DNA from: an uncultured Flavobacteriales bacterium
Lineage (GTDB): Bacteria; Bacteroidota; Bacteroidia; Flavobacteriales_D; Sanyastnellaceae
Assembly (NCBI GenBank): GCA_937897625.1
Contig: CALCNZ010000262.1
Span: 1-18,426, forward strand
Length of the DNA: 18,426 nucleotides
Direction: 5' to 3'
Shown: positions 8,101 through 14,162 of the stretch, piece after piece
Position numbering within the stretch: the stretch's first letter is position 1
How the letters are laid out: every line of letters starts with the position of its first letter
The notes under the pieces: generated by a model
Databases searched by the model: none
The model's input: the letters and a program-made list of their open reading frames with translations, nothing else
Told to the model about the DNA's origin: nothing
Program-made: the position numbers and the translations under genes

Positions 8101-8261
8101 ATTTCGGCGGCAGCCGCGTTCGTGAATGTGATGGCCAATATGTGGCTATACGCATACGGTTCTTCGCTCTTGAGGCTTAAGGAAAGGAAGTGTCTTACCA
8201 GTGCGTAGGTCTTTCCGCTACCCGCAGAACTTTTCAATACAAGAAAGGGTTGTTTTTCCAT
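5139..8261 (-). CDS. AddA/RecB-like UvrD-family helicase with C-terminal PD-(D/E)XK nuclease
   Basis: ATP-driven superfamily-1 helicase-nuclease, probably the large subunit of an AddAB-type enzyme that resects double-strand DNA ends for recombination. Numbered from the ATG at 8261 (1040 residues): Walker A SSAGSGKTY (11-19), motif II DEFQD (389-393), motif III GDGKQSIYRWR (420-430), motif IV LNTNRRS (464-470), motif V ILTIHKSKGLQF (731-742) and motif VI LLYVALTRPEDRL (805-817). The C-terminal nuclease keeps GNHLH (His907), PDRI (Asp981) and VYDFKTG (Asp994, Lys996), so both activities look intact. A TTG at 8270 would add only three residues and is less likely than the ATG. The gene is convergent with pepP and divergent from the MbnP-like gene. 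The presumed partner is at 14163-16940. Confidence 0.9.
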   Translation of the reverse strand: MEKQPFLVLKSSAGSGKTYALVRHFLSLSLKSEEPYAYSHILAITFTNAAAAEMKERVLERLHEFTFPKALEGKNELFNDIRKELDVSPMILQERARKTLSHMLHNYSRLSISTIDSFTHRIVRAFAKDLQIHPDFSIEMDTEKFLEQCVDACLDEVGADAELTTYLENYVLSNFEEEEDWNVRKGMIGISRQLVKEDARNILQLFENLHITEYEKIKKAFQNKIQELTQELFDRIDHVFEQIEANNLVNKDFFNSGSGTITYLKKIRSGKFEMPGAMLFKVLEKGWGKPKQPLVEALNPLLNETAEYAVDWVSGDKKHEFNRINKILPRIFTTGLLSKLNEVSQRIKTEENLLLISDFHAIVSAVVQESTAPFIYERAGERYHHILIDEFQDTSEMQWKNFLPLFENAISQGNFNLVVGDGKQSIYRWRNGNVEQFVRLPKLYEGAPENMQVLLNDAYEEEVLNTNRRSGKAIIEFNNTLFGALKEKLGPLQDVYDKHEQECSKDHPGYVEVQTHVVEKKDNSDLHMLNGIVEAIRECRADGYEWGDIAILTRKGKSESTKISEFILQQTEKIPLTTEDSFLVQNSNEVQLLMACINFFGKETENFYRFNLIRRICDVFPDQFIYSEIISTYVEQLEKGKLRFKVNEFLDEHYPGLRDLVKSNVHPFECIQELIRYFQLKFDVYLEFFENQLLQLSHRNGMGFSEMTDWWNDNKGKLYIQSGSQQNAVRILTIHKSKGLQFPVVIFPKFDTKHPNQTLWVNAPNVHPGYTKGLINFTPTKSPKADDPEEIQTENNKILLDDMNLLYVALTRPEDRLYFLTESKPSSTNSALNTYLYEYFNTHHAGFNKFHFGEKVKHVKDEKEEEKSIAMLDGTRLNAVQPDFRMRETKRKDLEGKEALIMGNHLHACLSTLNHFDTWENSLSNYLFEHTELQLNEKELLSNQVKETVMHHSFQQIFKTDDEVLTEHDIQINVREVARPDRIHLNAEYVEVYDFKTGAEMDKHLQQVRNYMEALQHATDKPVRGYLAYTKTGTLREVAL

Positions 8262-8331
8262 GAAGAGCAAGTCAATTATTCGAATTGAATGTTATCTTTA
8301 ATTCGTGAAGTGAAAGTAAATCCATGTAGCA

Positions 8332-9090
8332 ATGAAAATGAAAATTGTGAATAATTATTTCTTCGTCGTTCTACTGGCCATATTGCTTGGCTCTTGCGGA
8401 GGAGATACACCTTCGACTCCCGAGACAAAAGTGCATTTGAAATTTATTCCAACCTTCAACGGCCAGCCGCTGTCCATTGATTCGGTTTACTTGAATGCAT
8501 TCGGACAACAACTTCGCATAGAGAATATTCAATTTTATTTATCGAATATTTACGCGCACAACGGTTCCGATTCAACCTTGTTGAAACAAGCTTTTTTATT
8601 TACGCTTCTTGAACCTAAAACACTTTCGTTAAACGTTTCTCCGCAAACATTTTCTTCGCTTTCTTTCGGAGTGGGCGTTCCCGCTAACCTCAATAAAAAC
8701 GTAGATCCTTCAAACTATGCGAATTCGAATCCACTGAGTGTTCAAGGTTCCAACGGCATGTTTTGGTATTGGAATACCGGCTATATTTTCACCAAGGTGG
8801 AAGGAAGGTATGAGCTAACAGGCACGCCGAATGCGCCGTTGATGGATTCATACGCGTTCCATTTGGGCGACGATCCGTTGTATCGGGTTCTGCATTTCAA
8901 CACGGGAAATGTAAGTTTAGCCGAAGGCGATGCACGAACTTTTAACATTGAGGTAGCCTTAGACAGTGTGTTCAATAGACCTGCGGATCCCATAGATTTG
9001 TCGGTGGACAACCTTACACATACGACTTCGAATTTTCCTTTGGCTGTGCGCGTGACGAACAATTTTGTTTCAGCGTTTCATCTTCAATGA
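8332..9090 (+). CDS. MbnP-like lipoprotein, candidate copper-binding substrate of the adjacent di-heme enzymes
   Basis: A 252-residue lipoprotein with a signal peptide and lipobox LLGSC (Cys22). The body matches the pattern of MbnP-family domains: opening VHLKFIPTFNGQPL, then LRIENIQFYLSN, the tryptophan-rich core GMFWYWNTGYIF (Trp145, Trp147), VEGRYELTG, a DSYAFHLG segment and a C-terminal SAFHLQ with a histidine near the end. In the characterised methanotroph system, the di-heme enzyme MbnH oxidises a Trp of MbnP to kynurenine, which contributes to a Cu(I) site. By analogy this protein may bind copper in the periplasm or at the outer membrane; that role is inferred. Its TGA overlaps the ATG of the first MbnH-like gene by 4 bases (ATGA), supporting a functional pair. 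Which tryptophan would be modified cannot be stated from sequence. Confidence 0.82.
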   Translation: MKMKIVNNYFFVVLLAILLGSCGGDTPSTPETKVHLKFIPTFNGQPLSIDSVYLNAFGQQLRIENIQFYLSNIYAHNGSDSTLLKQAFLFTLLEPKTLSLNVSPQTFSSLSFGVGVPANLNKNVDPSNYANSNPLSVQGSNGMFWYWNTGYIFTKVEGRYELTGTPNAPLMDSYAFHLGDDPLYRVLHFNTGNVSLAEGDARTFNIEVALDSVFNRPADPIDLSVDNLTHTTSNFPLAVRVTNNFVSAFHLQ

Positions 9091-10088
9091 GAACATTTAT
9101 TTCTTTTTTTTTCATAGTTGGAATTCTTGTTGGCTGCACCGAAGAAGGATTGCACGACAAGTCCGTTTCATTCAAACAACCACATTATTTTCCACCCATA
9201 AATTTCCCGGAAGGAAATGAACCGACGCAACTTCGATTCGAATTAGGAAAAAAATTATTTTACGAAGTGAAGTTGTCGAAGAACGAAGACCAGTCTTGTG
9301 CTTCTTGTCACCGTTTGCCAGCGGCCTTTACCGACGGAAGAACGGTTTCTTCCTTCCATGAAAATGAATTCGCGCGTAACGCACCAACCTTAGCGAATTT
9401 GGCTTGGTCGCCTTATTTCATGTCGGAAGGCGGAGTGCCAACTTTGGAATTGCAAGCGCTTGGACCCATTCATGAAAAGCACGAATTGGCGTTGAGTATG
9501 GAAGGGGTGATCGAACGGCTGAAAGATAAATCGAATTACGCTGAATTGAGTAAGGCTGCCTACGGAAGAGAGCTCGATGCGTTTGTTATTACACGAGCGC
9601 TGGCTTGCTTCGAACGCGCATTAATCAGTGGCGATTCAAAATTCGATCGTTATTATTTTCTGAAATCGAACGATTATTCGGTTTTGGAAAAACAAGGAAT
9701 GGAATTGTTTTTTTCTGAACGCACCCAATGCAGCAGTTGTCATGCGCTTCCTTTTTTTACCGATTACCAATTATACAGTTTGGGGCTGGAAGATGGTGAT
9801 ATAGGATTGGAAAGAAGAACCTATTTGGCGTCTGATCGGGGTAAGTTCAAGACGCCTTCCATAAGAAATATTGAACTTACAGCGCCTTACATGCACAACG
9901 GTTCTATGAGTTCGTTGGAAGAGGTGGTTTCGTTTTACAACAACGGAGGTGGCCCCCGCTTAACGAAAGATTCAAGAGTAAAACCGTTGAATTTATCGAA
10001 AGAAGAAGAGGCTGCGTTGGTTGCTTTTTTAAAGACCTTAACCGATTGGAATTTTGTTCAGAATGAAAAGTTCTTATCGGCTGAGTAA
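9087..10088 (+). CDS. MbnH/MauG-like di-heme cytochrome c peroxidase family lipoprotein, first copy
   Basis: A 333-residue di-heme c-type protein of the bacterial cytochrome c peroxidase/MauG superfamily, exported as a lipoprotein (LVGC, Cys17). The two heme sites are CASCH (71-75) and CSSCH (215-219). The KFKTPSIRN stretch (253-261) and PYMHNG (267-272, His270) are typical of the second half. Family members reduce peroxide or oxidise Trp in a partner protein. The ATGA overlap with the MbnP-like gene makes that lipoprotein the likely substrate. An oddity: where CcpA-type proteins and the next gene have FWDGRA, this one has FMSEGG, so the presumed inter-heme Trp is Ser113. A nearby Trp107 remains. 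The family is sure; MbnH-type activity is inferred from the neighbour. Confidence 0.88.
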   Translation: MRTFISFFFIVGILVGCTEEGLHDKSVSFKQPHYFPPINFPEGNEPTQLRFELGKKLFYEVKLSKNEDQSCASCHRLPAAFTDGRTVSSFHENEFARNAPTLANLAWSPYFMSEGGVPTLELQALGPIHEKHELALSMEGVIERLKDKSNYAELSKAAYGRELDAFVITRALACFERALISGDSKFDRYYFLKSNDYSVLEKQGMELFFSERTQCSSCHALPFFTDYQLYSLGLEDGDIGLERRTYLASDRGKFKTPSIRNIELTAPYMHNGSMSSLEEVVSFYNNGGGPRLTKDSRVKPLNLSKEEEAALVAFLKTLTDWNFVQNEKFLSAE

Positions 10089-10107
10089 GATTAGCGAATG
10101 AAATAAA

Positions 10108-10135
10108 TTTGTTTGTTCATTCTCACGTATTTTTG
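10108..10135 (+). promoter_or_regulatory. Promoter-like pair immediately before the second di-heme gene
   Basis: TTTG at 10108-10111 and TATTTTTG at 10128-10135 are separated by 16 bases. Only 4 bases lie between the -7 element and the ATG at 10140, so a transcript from here would start at or very near the start codon. This would let the second di-heme gene and the CxxCxxCC gene be expressed apart from the upstream pair. Confidence 0.45.
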
Positions 10136-10139
10136 AAGT

Positions 10140-11228
10140 ATGACGACTCGCCGTTTCACTTTCTTCTTTTTCATTGCAATTGCAAGTCTGTTGTGGACCT
10201 GCAAGCATGAAGGTCCTGAAGGCCCAAGTGCAACTCCGTATAACCTCGTTATCCCTCCGTTTTTTCCTCCCATGGATATTCCTGCAGACAACCCGTTAAC
10301 GGTGGAAGGCATTCAATTGGGAAGGTATTTATTTTGGGAAAAAAAATTAAGTGGAAACGATTCGATGTCTTGCGGAACGTGCCATTTGCCAGAGCACGGT
10401 TTTTCAGACCCACGAAAATATTCCGTTGGTATTCACGGTGACGTAGGCACGCGTCAGGCAATGCCTTTGGTGAACATGGGATGGTCTACTTCGTTTTTCT
10501 GGGACGGAAGAGCGCATTCTTTGGAAGAGCAAATTGTTGGTCCTGTTGAGAACCCCATTGAAATGGCAGAAAACTGGAACAACGCAGTTGAGCAAATAGA
10601 TGCCGATGGTCTTTACGACGCCTTGTTCTATAAGGCCTATGGATCAACGGAAGTGACAAAAGAAAAAATCGTAAAGGCGATTGCATCCTTTTTAAGAACC
10701 ATGATTTCTTCGAATTCGAAGTTCGATAAGCAGCGAATTGGTCAATACCAATTCACCACAGAAGAATTGCACGGATTCAATTTATTTCTCTCGGAAGGAG
10801 GAAGTCCGGATCAAGTTCCTGGCGGAAGCTTCGGTGCAGATTGTTTCCATTGTCATGGATTTGGAAGTATGCAAATGACCGACTACTTGTTTCACAACAA
10901 CGGATTAGACGCGACCTTCACGGACTTAGGCAGAGGCGGAATTACGGGAAGCATTTATGACAATGGAAAGTTTAAGACGCCTACGCTTCGAAATGTAGAA
11001 TTGTCGGGACCTTACATGCACGATGGAAGATTTACCACTTTGGAGCAGGTGATAGAACACTACAACAGTGGCGGAACGCCAAGTTCAACCATTGATCCGT
11101 TTATGAAATTTACAGTCGGAGGTTTGCAATTAAGTGCACAATCCAAGGCCGATTTAATTGCCTTTTTGAAGTGTCTTACCGACACCTCGTTTATACACAA
11201 CCCAGCATTTTCAGATCCACATGAATGA
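10140..11228 (+). CDS. MbnH/MauG-like di-heme cytochrome c peroxidase family lipoprotein, second copy
   Basis: A 362-residue paralogue of the preceding gene. It has an N-terminal Phe-rich signal and probable lipidation at Cys21 (LLWTC; T at -1 is unusual). Heme sites are CGTCH (78-82) and CFHCH (235-239). It keeps the classical FWDGRAHSLEEQ block (120-131) with Trp121, plus KFKTPTLRN (277-285) and PYMHDG (291-296, His294). It therefore looks more like a standard di-heme peroxidase than the first copy. An insertion between the halves (GGSPDQVPGGS, 220-230) precedes the second heme. It starts 51 bases after the first copy, with a possible promoter of its own, and overlaps the downstream gene by 8 bases. 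It may act on the MbnP-like protein, pass electrons, or detoxify peroxide; the sequence alone does not decide. Confidence 0.87.
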   Translation: MTTRRFTFFFFIAIASLLWTCKHEGPEGPSATPYNLVIPPFFPPMDIPADNPLTVEGIQLGRYLFWEKKLSGNDSMSCGTCHLPEHGFSDPRKYSVGIHGDVGTRQAMPLVNMGWSTSFFWDGRAHSLEEQIVGPVENPIEMAENWNNAVEQIDADGLYDALFYKAYGSTEVTKEKIVKAIASFLRTMISSNSKFDKQRIGQYQFTTEELHGFNLFLSEGGSPDQVPGGSFGADCFHCHGFGSMQMTDYLFHNNGLDATFTDLGRGGITGSIYDNGKFKTPTLRNVELSGPYMHDGRFTTLEQVIEHYNSGGTPSSTIDPFMKFTVGGLQLSAQSKADLIAFLKCLTDTSFIHNPAFSDPHE

Positions 11229-11709
11229 TAAGCAGAAACGGTTTTTAGAGGAAGCGCGAAAGAATGTGAAGGCGAATAAAAAACTGTTCAATCGTTTGGC
11301 GAAAAAGAAAAAGCTCGACGATGTTTTTCATCCGTTGCACAAGGAAGTTTTCGCCAAAACCGATTGTTTAACCTGCGGGAATTGTTGCAGAACAACGAGT
11401 CCAATTTTTCGCGATGTGGATATTGAGCGAATAGCAAAGCATGTGGGAATGCGCGTTGCAGAGTTTACAGACAAGTACTTGCACCAAGATGAAGAGCGCG
11501 ATTGGGTGTTAAACTCGAGTCCGTGTAGCTTTTTAAATTTGGAAGACAACAAGTGCAGCATTTACGATTTTCGTCCGAAGGCGTGTCGAGAATATCCGCA
11601 CACCGATCGTAAGAACATGAGTCAAATTATGACCTTAACTTTCCGAAATACCCTAGTTTGTCCTGCTGTTGCAGAGATGGCCGAACGACTTAAAGCAATT
11701 GAAGCTTAG
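11221..11709 (+). CDS. YkgJ-family CxxCxxCC protein (putative zinc/iron-chelating cluster)
   Basis: A 162-residue cytoplasmic protein without a signal peptide. The signature is CLTCGNCC (Cys49, 52, 55, 56), followed by Cys102, the CSIYDFRPKACREYP block (Cys112, Cys122) and Cys147: eight cysteines, as in the YkgJ/COG0727 family, annotated as metal-chelating with unknown biochemistry. The N-terminal 35 residues are highly basic and helical. The ATG lies 8 bases inside the end of the second di-heme gene, so translation is probably coupled. That raises the possibility of a role in the metal chemistry of the same group, which is inference. Its TAG overlaps the stop codon of the convergent second desaturase by 4 bases. 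Confidence 0.85.
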   Translation: MNDKQKRFLEEARKNVKANKKLFNRLAKKKKLDDVFHPLHKEVFAKTDCLTCGNCCRTTSPIFRDVDIERIAKHVGMRVAEFTDKYLHQDEERDWVLNSSPCSFLNLEDNKCSIYDFRPKACREYPHTDRKNMSQIMTLTFRNTLVCPAVAEMAERLKAIEA

Positions 11710-12776
11710 TCTGCAATACCCATCGTCTTCAAGTGACGCGTGTGTGATCTAACCGCGGCAATCACTGTTCCGTATTCGTGGTATTGAACGCCGAATTTCT
11801 CACAAGTCTCACGAACGATTTTGTTCAAAGCCGGATAGTGAACGTGTGAGATACGTGGGAATAAGTGATGCTCTACTTGGTAATTCAATCCGCCTGTAAA
11901 CCATGACACCAAAGGGTTCTTCGTTGCGAAGTTACTGGTGGTGTTAATTTGGTGAATGGCCCATTCTTCTTCGATAATTCCGTTGGTGTCTTCCGGATTG
12001 TTGAATGAAACAGACTCTACAACGTGAGCCAATTGAAACACGACGGCAATCACAATTCCAGTTACCATGGAAACAATCAAGTATCCTAAAATAGCGGCTA
12101 GTAATCCTTTGAAAATAATAGGAAGAACAATGAAGGTAGTTACATAACTCAACTTCGTTGCCCAAAAGGTGAAGTGATTGATGAAAGTGAATTTGCGAAG
12201 TTTTGTGATTCCCACTTGTTGGGTTCTGTATTTCTTCACATCATCGATCCACACCCAAGAGATGTAGGTTAGGCAATACAACAAGTAACCATAAATGTGC
12301 TGAAAGCGATGGATTTTGTAACGTGGCTGATTCTCATTCGTGCGCATCATCGGCTGAATGTTAATGTCATCGTCGTGTCCTTCAATGTTGGTAAATGAAT
12401 GGTGAATCACATTGTGCTTCGTTTTCCATAAGCTAACATCGCCACCAACCATGTTCAAGGTGTGAGCCATAAGCTCGTTCAACCATTTCTTGTCTGAAAA
12501 ACTTCCGTGCGCTCCGTCGTGCATCAAATTGAATCCGATTCCAGCCAAGGTGAGTCCCAAAAGCACACAAGCGCCAATGTTCATCCACATGGACATACTT
12601 CCAAAAACAAGTGAAATGTATAACGAGAAAAAGCTGGTTAGTAAAACAATGGCTTTAACATAAATTAGCCCATTGCCCCATCTGTTGCGACGAGTAGCGC
12701 TGAAATATGAATCTACTCCGTTCTTCAAATGATCGAAAAATGGTGTGCCTGCTGTTTTAAATCTTATTGTGCTCAA
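11706..12776 (-). CDS. Membrane fatty-acid desaturase, second paralogue
   Basis: A 356-residue di-iron membrane desaturase, clearly homologous over its whole length to the one at 885-1946. Histidine boxes are HDGAH (86-90), HNVIHH (121-126) and QVEHH (300-304). Shared blocks include GIGFNLMHD, WAIHQINTTSNFATKN and HHLFPRISHVHYPA. There is no cytochrome b5 domain. The start is TTG at 12776: the upstream in-frame codons are ATT, ACT, CCA and AAC, then a TAA stop, so no ATG or GTG start is possible. Unlike the first paralogue it has no clear Shine-Dalgarno. It lies 30 bases downstream of murB but has its own promoter overlapping the murB stop. The substrate or double-bond position may differ from the first copy, but this cannot be read here. 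Confidence 0.9.
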   Translation of the reverse strand: MSTIRFKTAGTPFFDHLKNGVDSYFSATRRNRWGNGLIYVKAIVLLTSFFSLYISLVFGSMSMWMNIGACVLLGLTLAGIGFNLMHDGAHGSFSDKKWLNELMAHTLNMVGGDVSLWKTKHNVIHHSFTNIEGHDDDINIQPMMRTNENQPRYKIHRFQHIYGYLLYCLTYISWVWIDDVKKYRTQQVGITKLRKFTFINHFTFWATKLSYVTTFIVLPIIFKGLLAAILGYLIVSMVTGIVIAVVFQLAHVVESVSFNNPEDTNGIIEEEWAIHQINTTSNFATKNPLVSWFTGGLNYQVEHHLFPRISHVHYPALNKIVRETCEKFGVQYHEYGTVIAAVRSHTRHLKTMGIAD

Positions 12777-12801
12777 AATAGTTGGGTTTTATTATGAAGT
12801 G

Positions 12802-12833
12802 CAAAGTTACCACACATTTACTTCGCGCTCCAA
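12802..12833 (-). promoter_or_regulatory. Promoter of the second desaturase, overlapping the murB stop codon
   Basis: On the minus strand, TTG (12833-12831), a 21-base spacer and TAACTTTG (12809-12802) match the Bacteroidota consensus. The first three bases of the -7 element are the murB stop codon. Transcription would start near 12798, giving a leader of about 20 bases. Confidence 0.6.
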
Positions 12834-13829
12834 TTCAATGCCGTATTTATTCTTGACATCGGTCATAACAGCTGTGCTCAGCGAATAGATTTCGCTTCCT
12901 GTTGCCCCTCCATAATTCACCAAGACCAGGGCTTGTTTCTCATGCACACCGCAGTTTCCAACGCGTTTGCCTTTCCAACCGGTATGTTCAATAAGGTATC
13001 CGGCGGGTATTTTAACCGTATTTTCATTCACCGGATAAAACGGAATTTTCTCGTCGTGGGTTTGAATGGTGCGCAAAACAGAAAGATCAACTGTTGGATT
13101 TTTGAAGAAGCTTCCAGCATTGCCTAAAATTTTAGGGTCTGGAAGCTTTGAGGTTCGAATAGCAATAACGGCTCGACTGATGTGCTTAATGCTTAACGTG
13201 TCTATTTCCATCTTGTCGAGCTCTTCCGCAATGGCTCCGTATTCAATATGAAAAACAGGACGCTTATTCAATTTGAAACCCACATGCGTAATGAACCAAT
13301 TCCCTTTTTCCTTCCGCTTGAAAATACTCTCGCGGTATCCGAGTTCACAGTCGTTCAAAGAGAATATTTGTTTTTCTGAAGTGTGAATATTCACGGCTTC
13401 CACATAATTCAAGACGCTACTCATTTCAACGCCGTAAGCGCCAATGTTCTGCATGGGGCTTGCACCCACACATCCGGGAATGAGCGAAAGATTTTCAACG
13501 CCGGCCCATTTGTTTCGAATGCAATGCAACACGAAGTTGTGCCAATTCTCTCCTGCGGCTACACGCGCATACACATGCATGTCGTCTTCCTTCTCCAATT
13601 CAATTCCGAATAATCTATTTTGAAGTACAATCGCATCCACGTCTTGCGTGAAAAGGATGTTGCTTCCTCCGCCAAGAACCAAATGATTGCCCTTGCTCTG
13701 ACGCACATATTCCAACGCCTCCTGCACGTGTTCCGGTTGGTCTATGCGTGCAAATTCTCTCGCTATTGCTGAAATGCCAAACGTGTTGTGCGCCAACAAG
13801 TCTACATTTTTTTCAAACTGAAGTTTCAT
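12807..13829 (-). CDS. murB: UDP-N-acetylenolpyruvoylglucosamine reductase (MurB)
   Basis: FAD- and NADPH-dependent enzyme that reduces UDP-GlcNAc-enolpyruvate to UDP-MurNAc, the second committed step of peptidoglycan precursor synthesis in the cytoplasm. At 340 residues it has the length of E. coli (type I) MurB. The FAD-binding region has LVLGGGSNILF (50-60) and IPGCVGASPMQNIGAYGVE (117-135). Catalytic residues are recognisable as Arg166 in GYRES, Ser240 in GNAGSFFKNP (the proton donor in the family) and a Glu in the C-terminal LEREV (333-337). The ATG at 13829 fits the known N-terminus, where NTFGI (15-19) corresponds to the conserved NTF motif. It is followed by the second desaturase and preceded by a small unrecognised gene on the same strand. 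Confidence 0.96.
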   Translation of the reverse strand: MKLQFEKNVDLLAHNTFGISAIAREFARIDQPEHVQEALEYVRQSKGNHLVLGGGSNILFTQDVDAIVLQNRLFGIELEKEDDMHVYARVAAGENWHNFVLHCIRNKWAGVENLSLIPGCVGASPMQNIGAYGVEMSSVLNYVEAVNIHTSEKQIFSLNDCELGYRESIFKRKEKGNWFITHVGFKLNKRPVFHIEYGAIAEELDKMEIDTLSIKHISRAVIAIRTSKLPDPKILGNAGSFFKNPTVDLSVLRTIQTHDEKIPFYPVNENTVKIPAGYLIEHTGWKGKRVGNCGVHEKQALVLVNYGGATGSEIYSLSTAVMTDVKNKYGIELEREVNVW

Positions 13830-13898
13830 AAAGTAAAGTAAGGAAAGGAATAAGCGAGGCTATCATGCCTTCACCGCGTAATTCGAACACGGGAATGT

Positions 13899-14153
13899 TC
13901 AAATGGATTTCAATGTATAGTTGGAAGAAATGTCGGCTTTGAGCGTTGCGTATTCTTCTTCCGAAATGAATGTGGCGCCGTTTCCGCCTTCCAAGAGGTC
14001 CATGACGTAAATGCGGTCGGCGTGCGTTACAGCGTTGTTGGTATGAATGAAGTAGGAAGTCCCCATAATTACAACCTCTTCAAAAGTTGTTGAGGAAAAG
14101 ATTTGAACAATGCGTTTTCCTTCTGGAAATTTTAGAAACTTTGGGAAATTCAT
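13899..14153 (-). CDS. Small protein of unknown function (84 residues)
   Basis: I do not recognise this protein. It begins MNFPKFLKFPEGKRIVQIF, continues with alternating hydrophobic and polar stretches (TTFEEVVIMG, DRIYVMDLLEGG) and ends with an acidic helix-like segment (SEEEYATLKADIS). There is no signal peptide, transmembrane helix, cysteine or tryptophan. Amino-acid use is that of a folded soluble protein, and no larger gene covers this stretch, so it is probably real. The ATG at 14153 is preferred over the one at 14168, which would run into the start of the divergent AddB-like gene. Only 9 bases then separate the two start codons. The same strand continues with murB 69 bases downstream; that gap holds no recognisable gene. 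Confidence 0.6.
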   Translation of the reverse strand: MNFPKFLKFPEGKRIVQIFSSTTFEEVVIMGTSYFIHTNNAVTHADRIYVMDLLEGGNGATFISEEEYATLKADISSNYTLKSI

Positions 14154-14162
14154 ACTGCGAAT

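Noticed and set aside
8262..8270. TTG start adding three residues to the helicase
   Set aside because: The ATG at 8261 directly precedes the EKQPFLVLKSSAGSGKT segment, so the Walker A motif sits at its usual distance from the N-terminus.
13830..13898. Short minus-strand frame that reads like a hydrophobic peptide (ending IPFLTLLYETSV) between the small gene and murB
   Set aside because: It has no good start, is very short and runs into murB. Chance is the simpler explanation.
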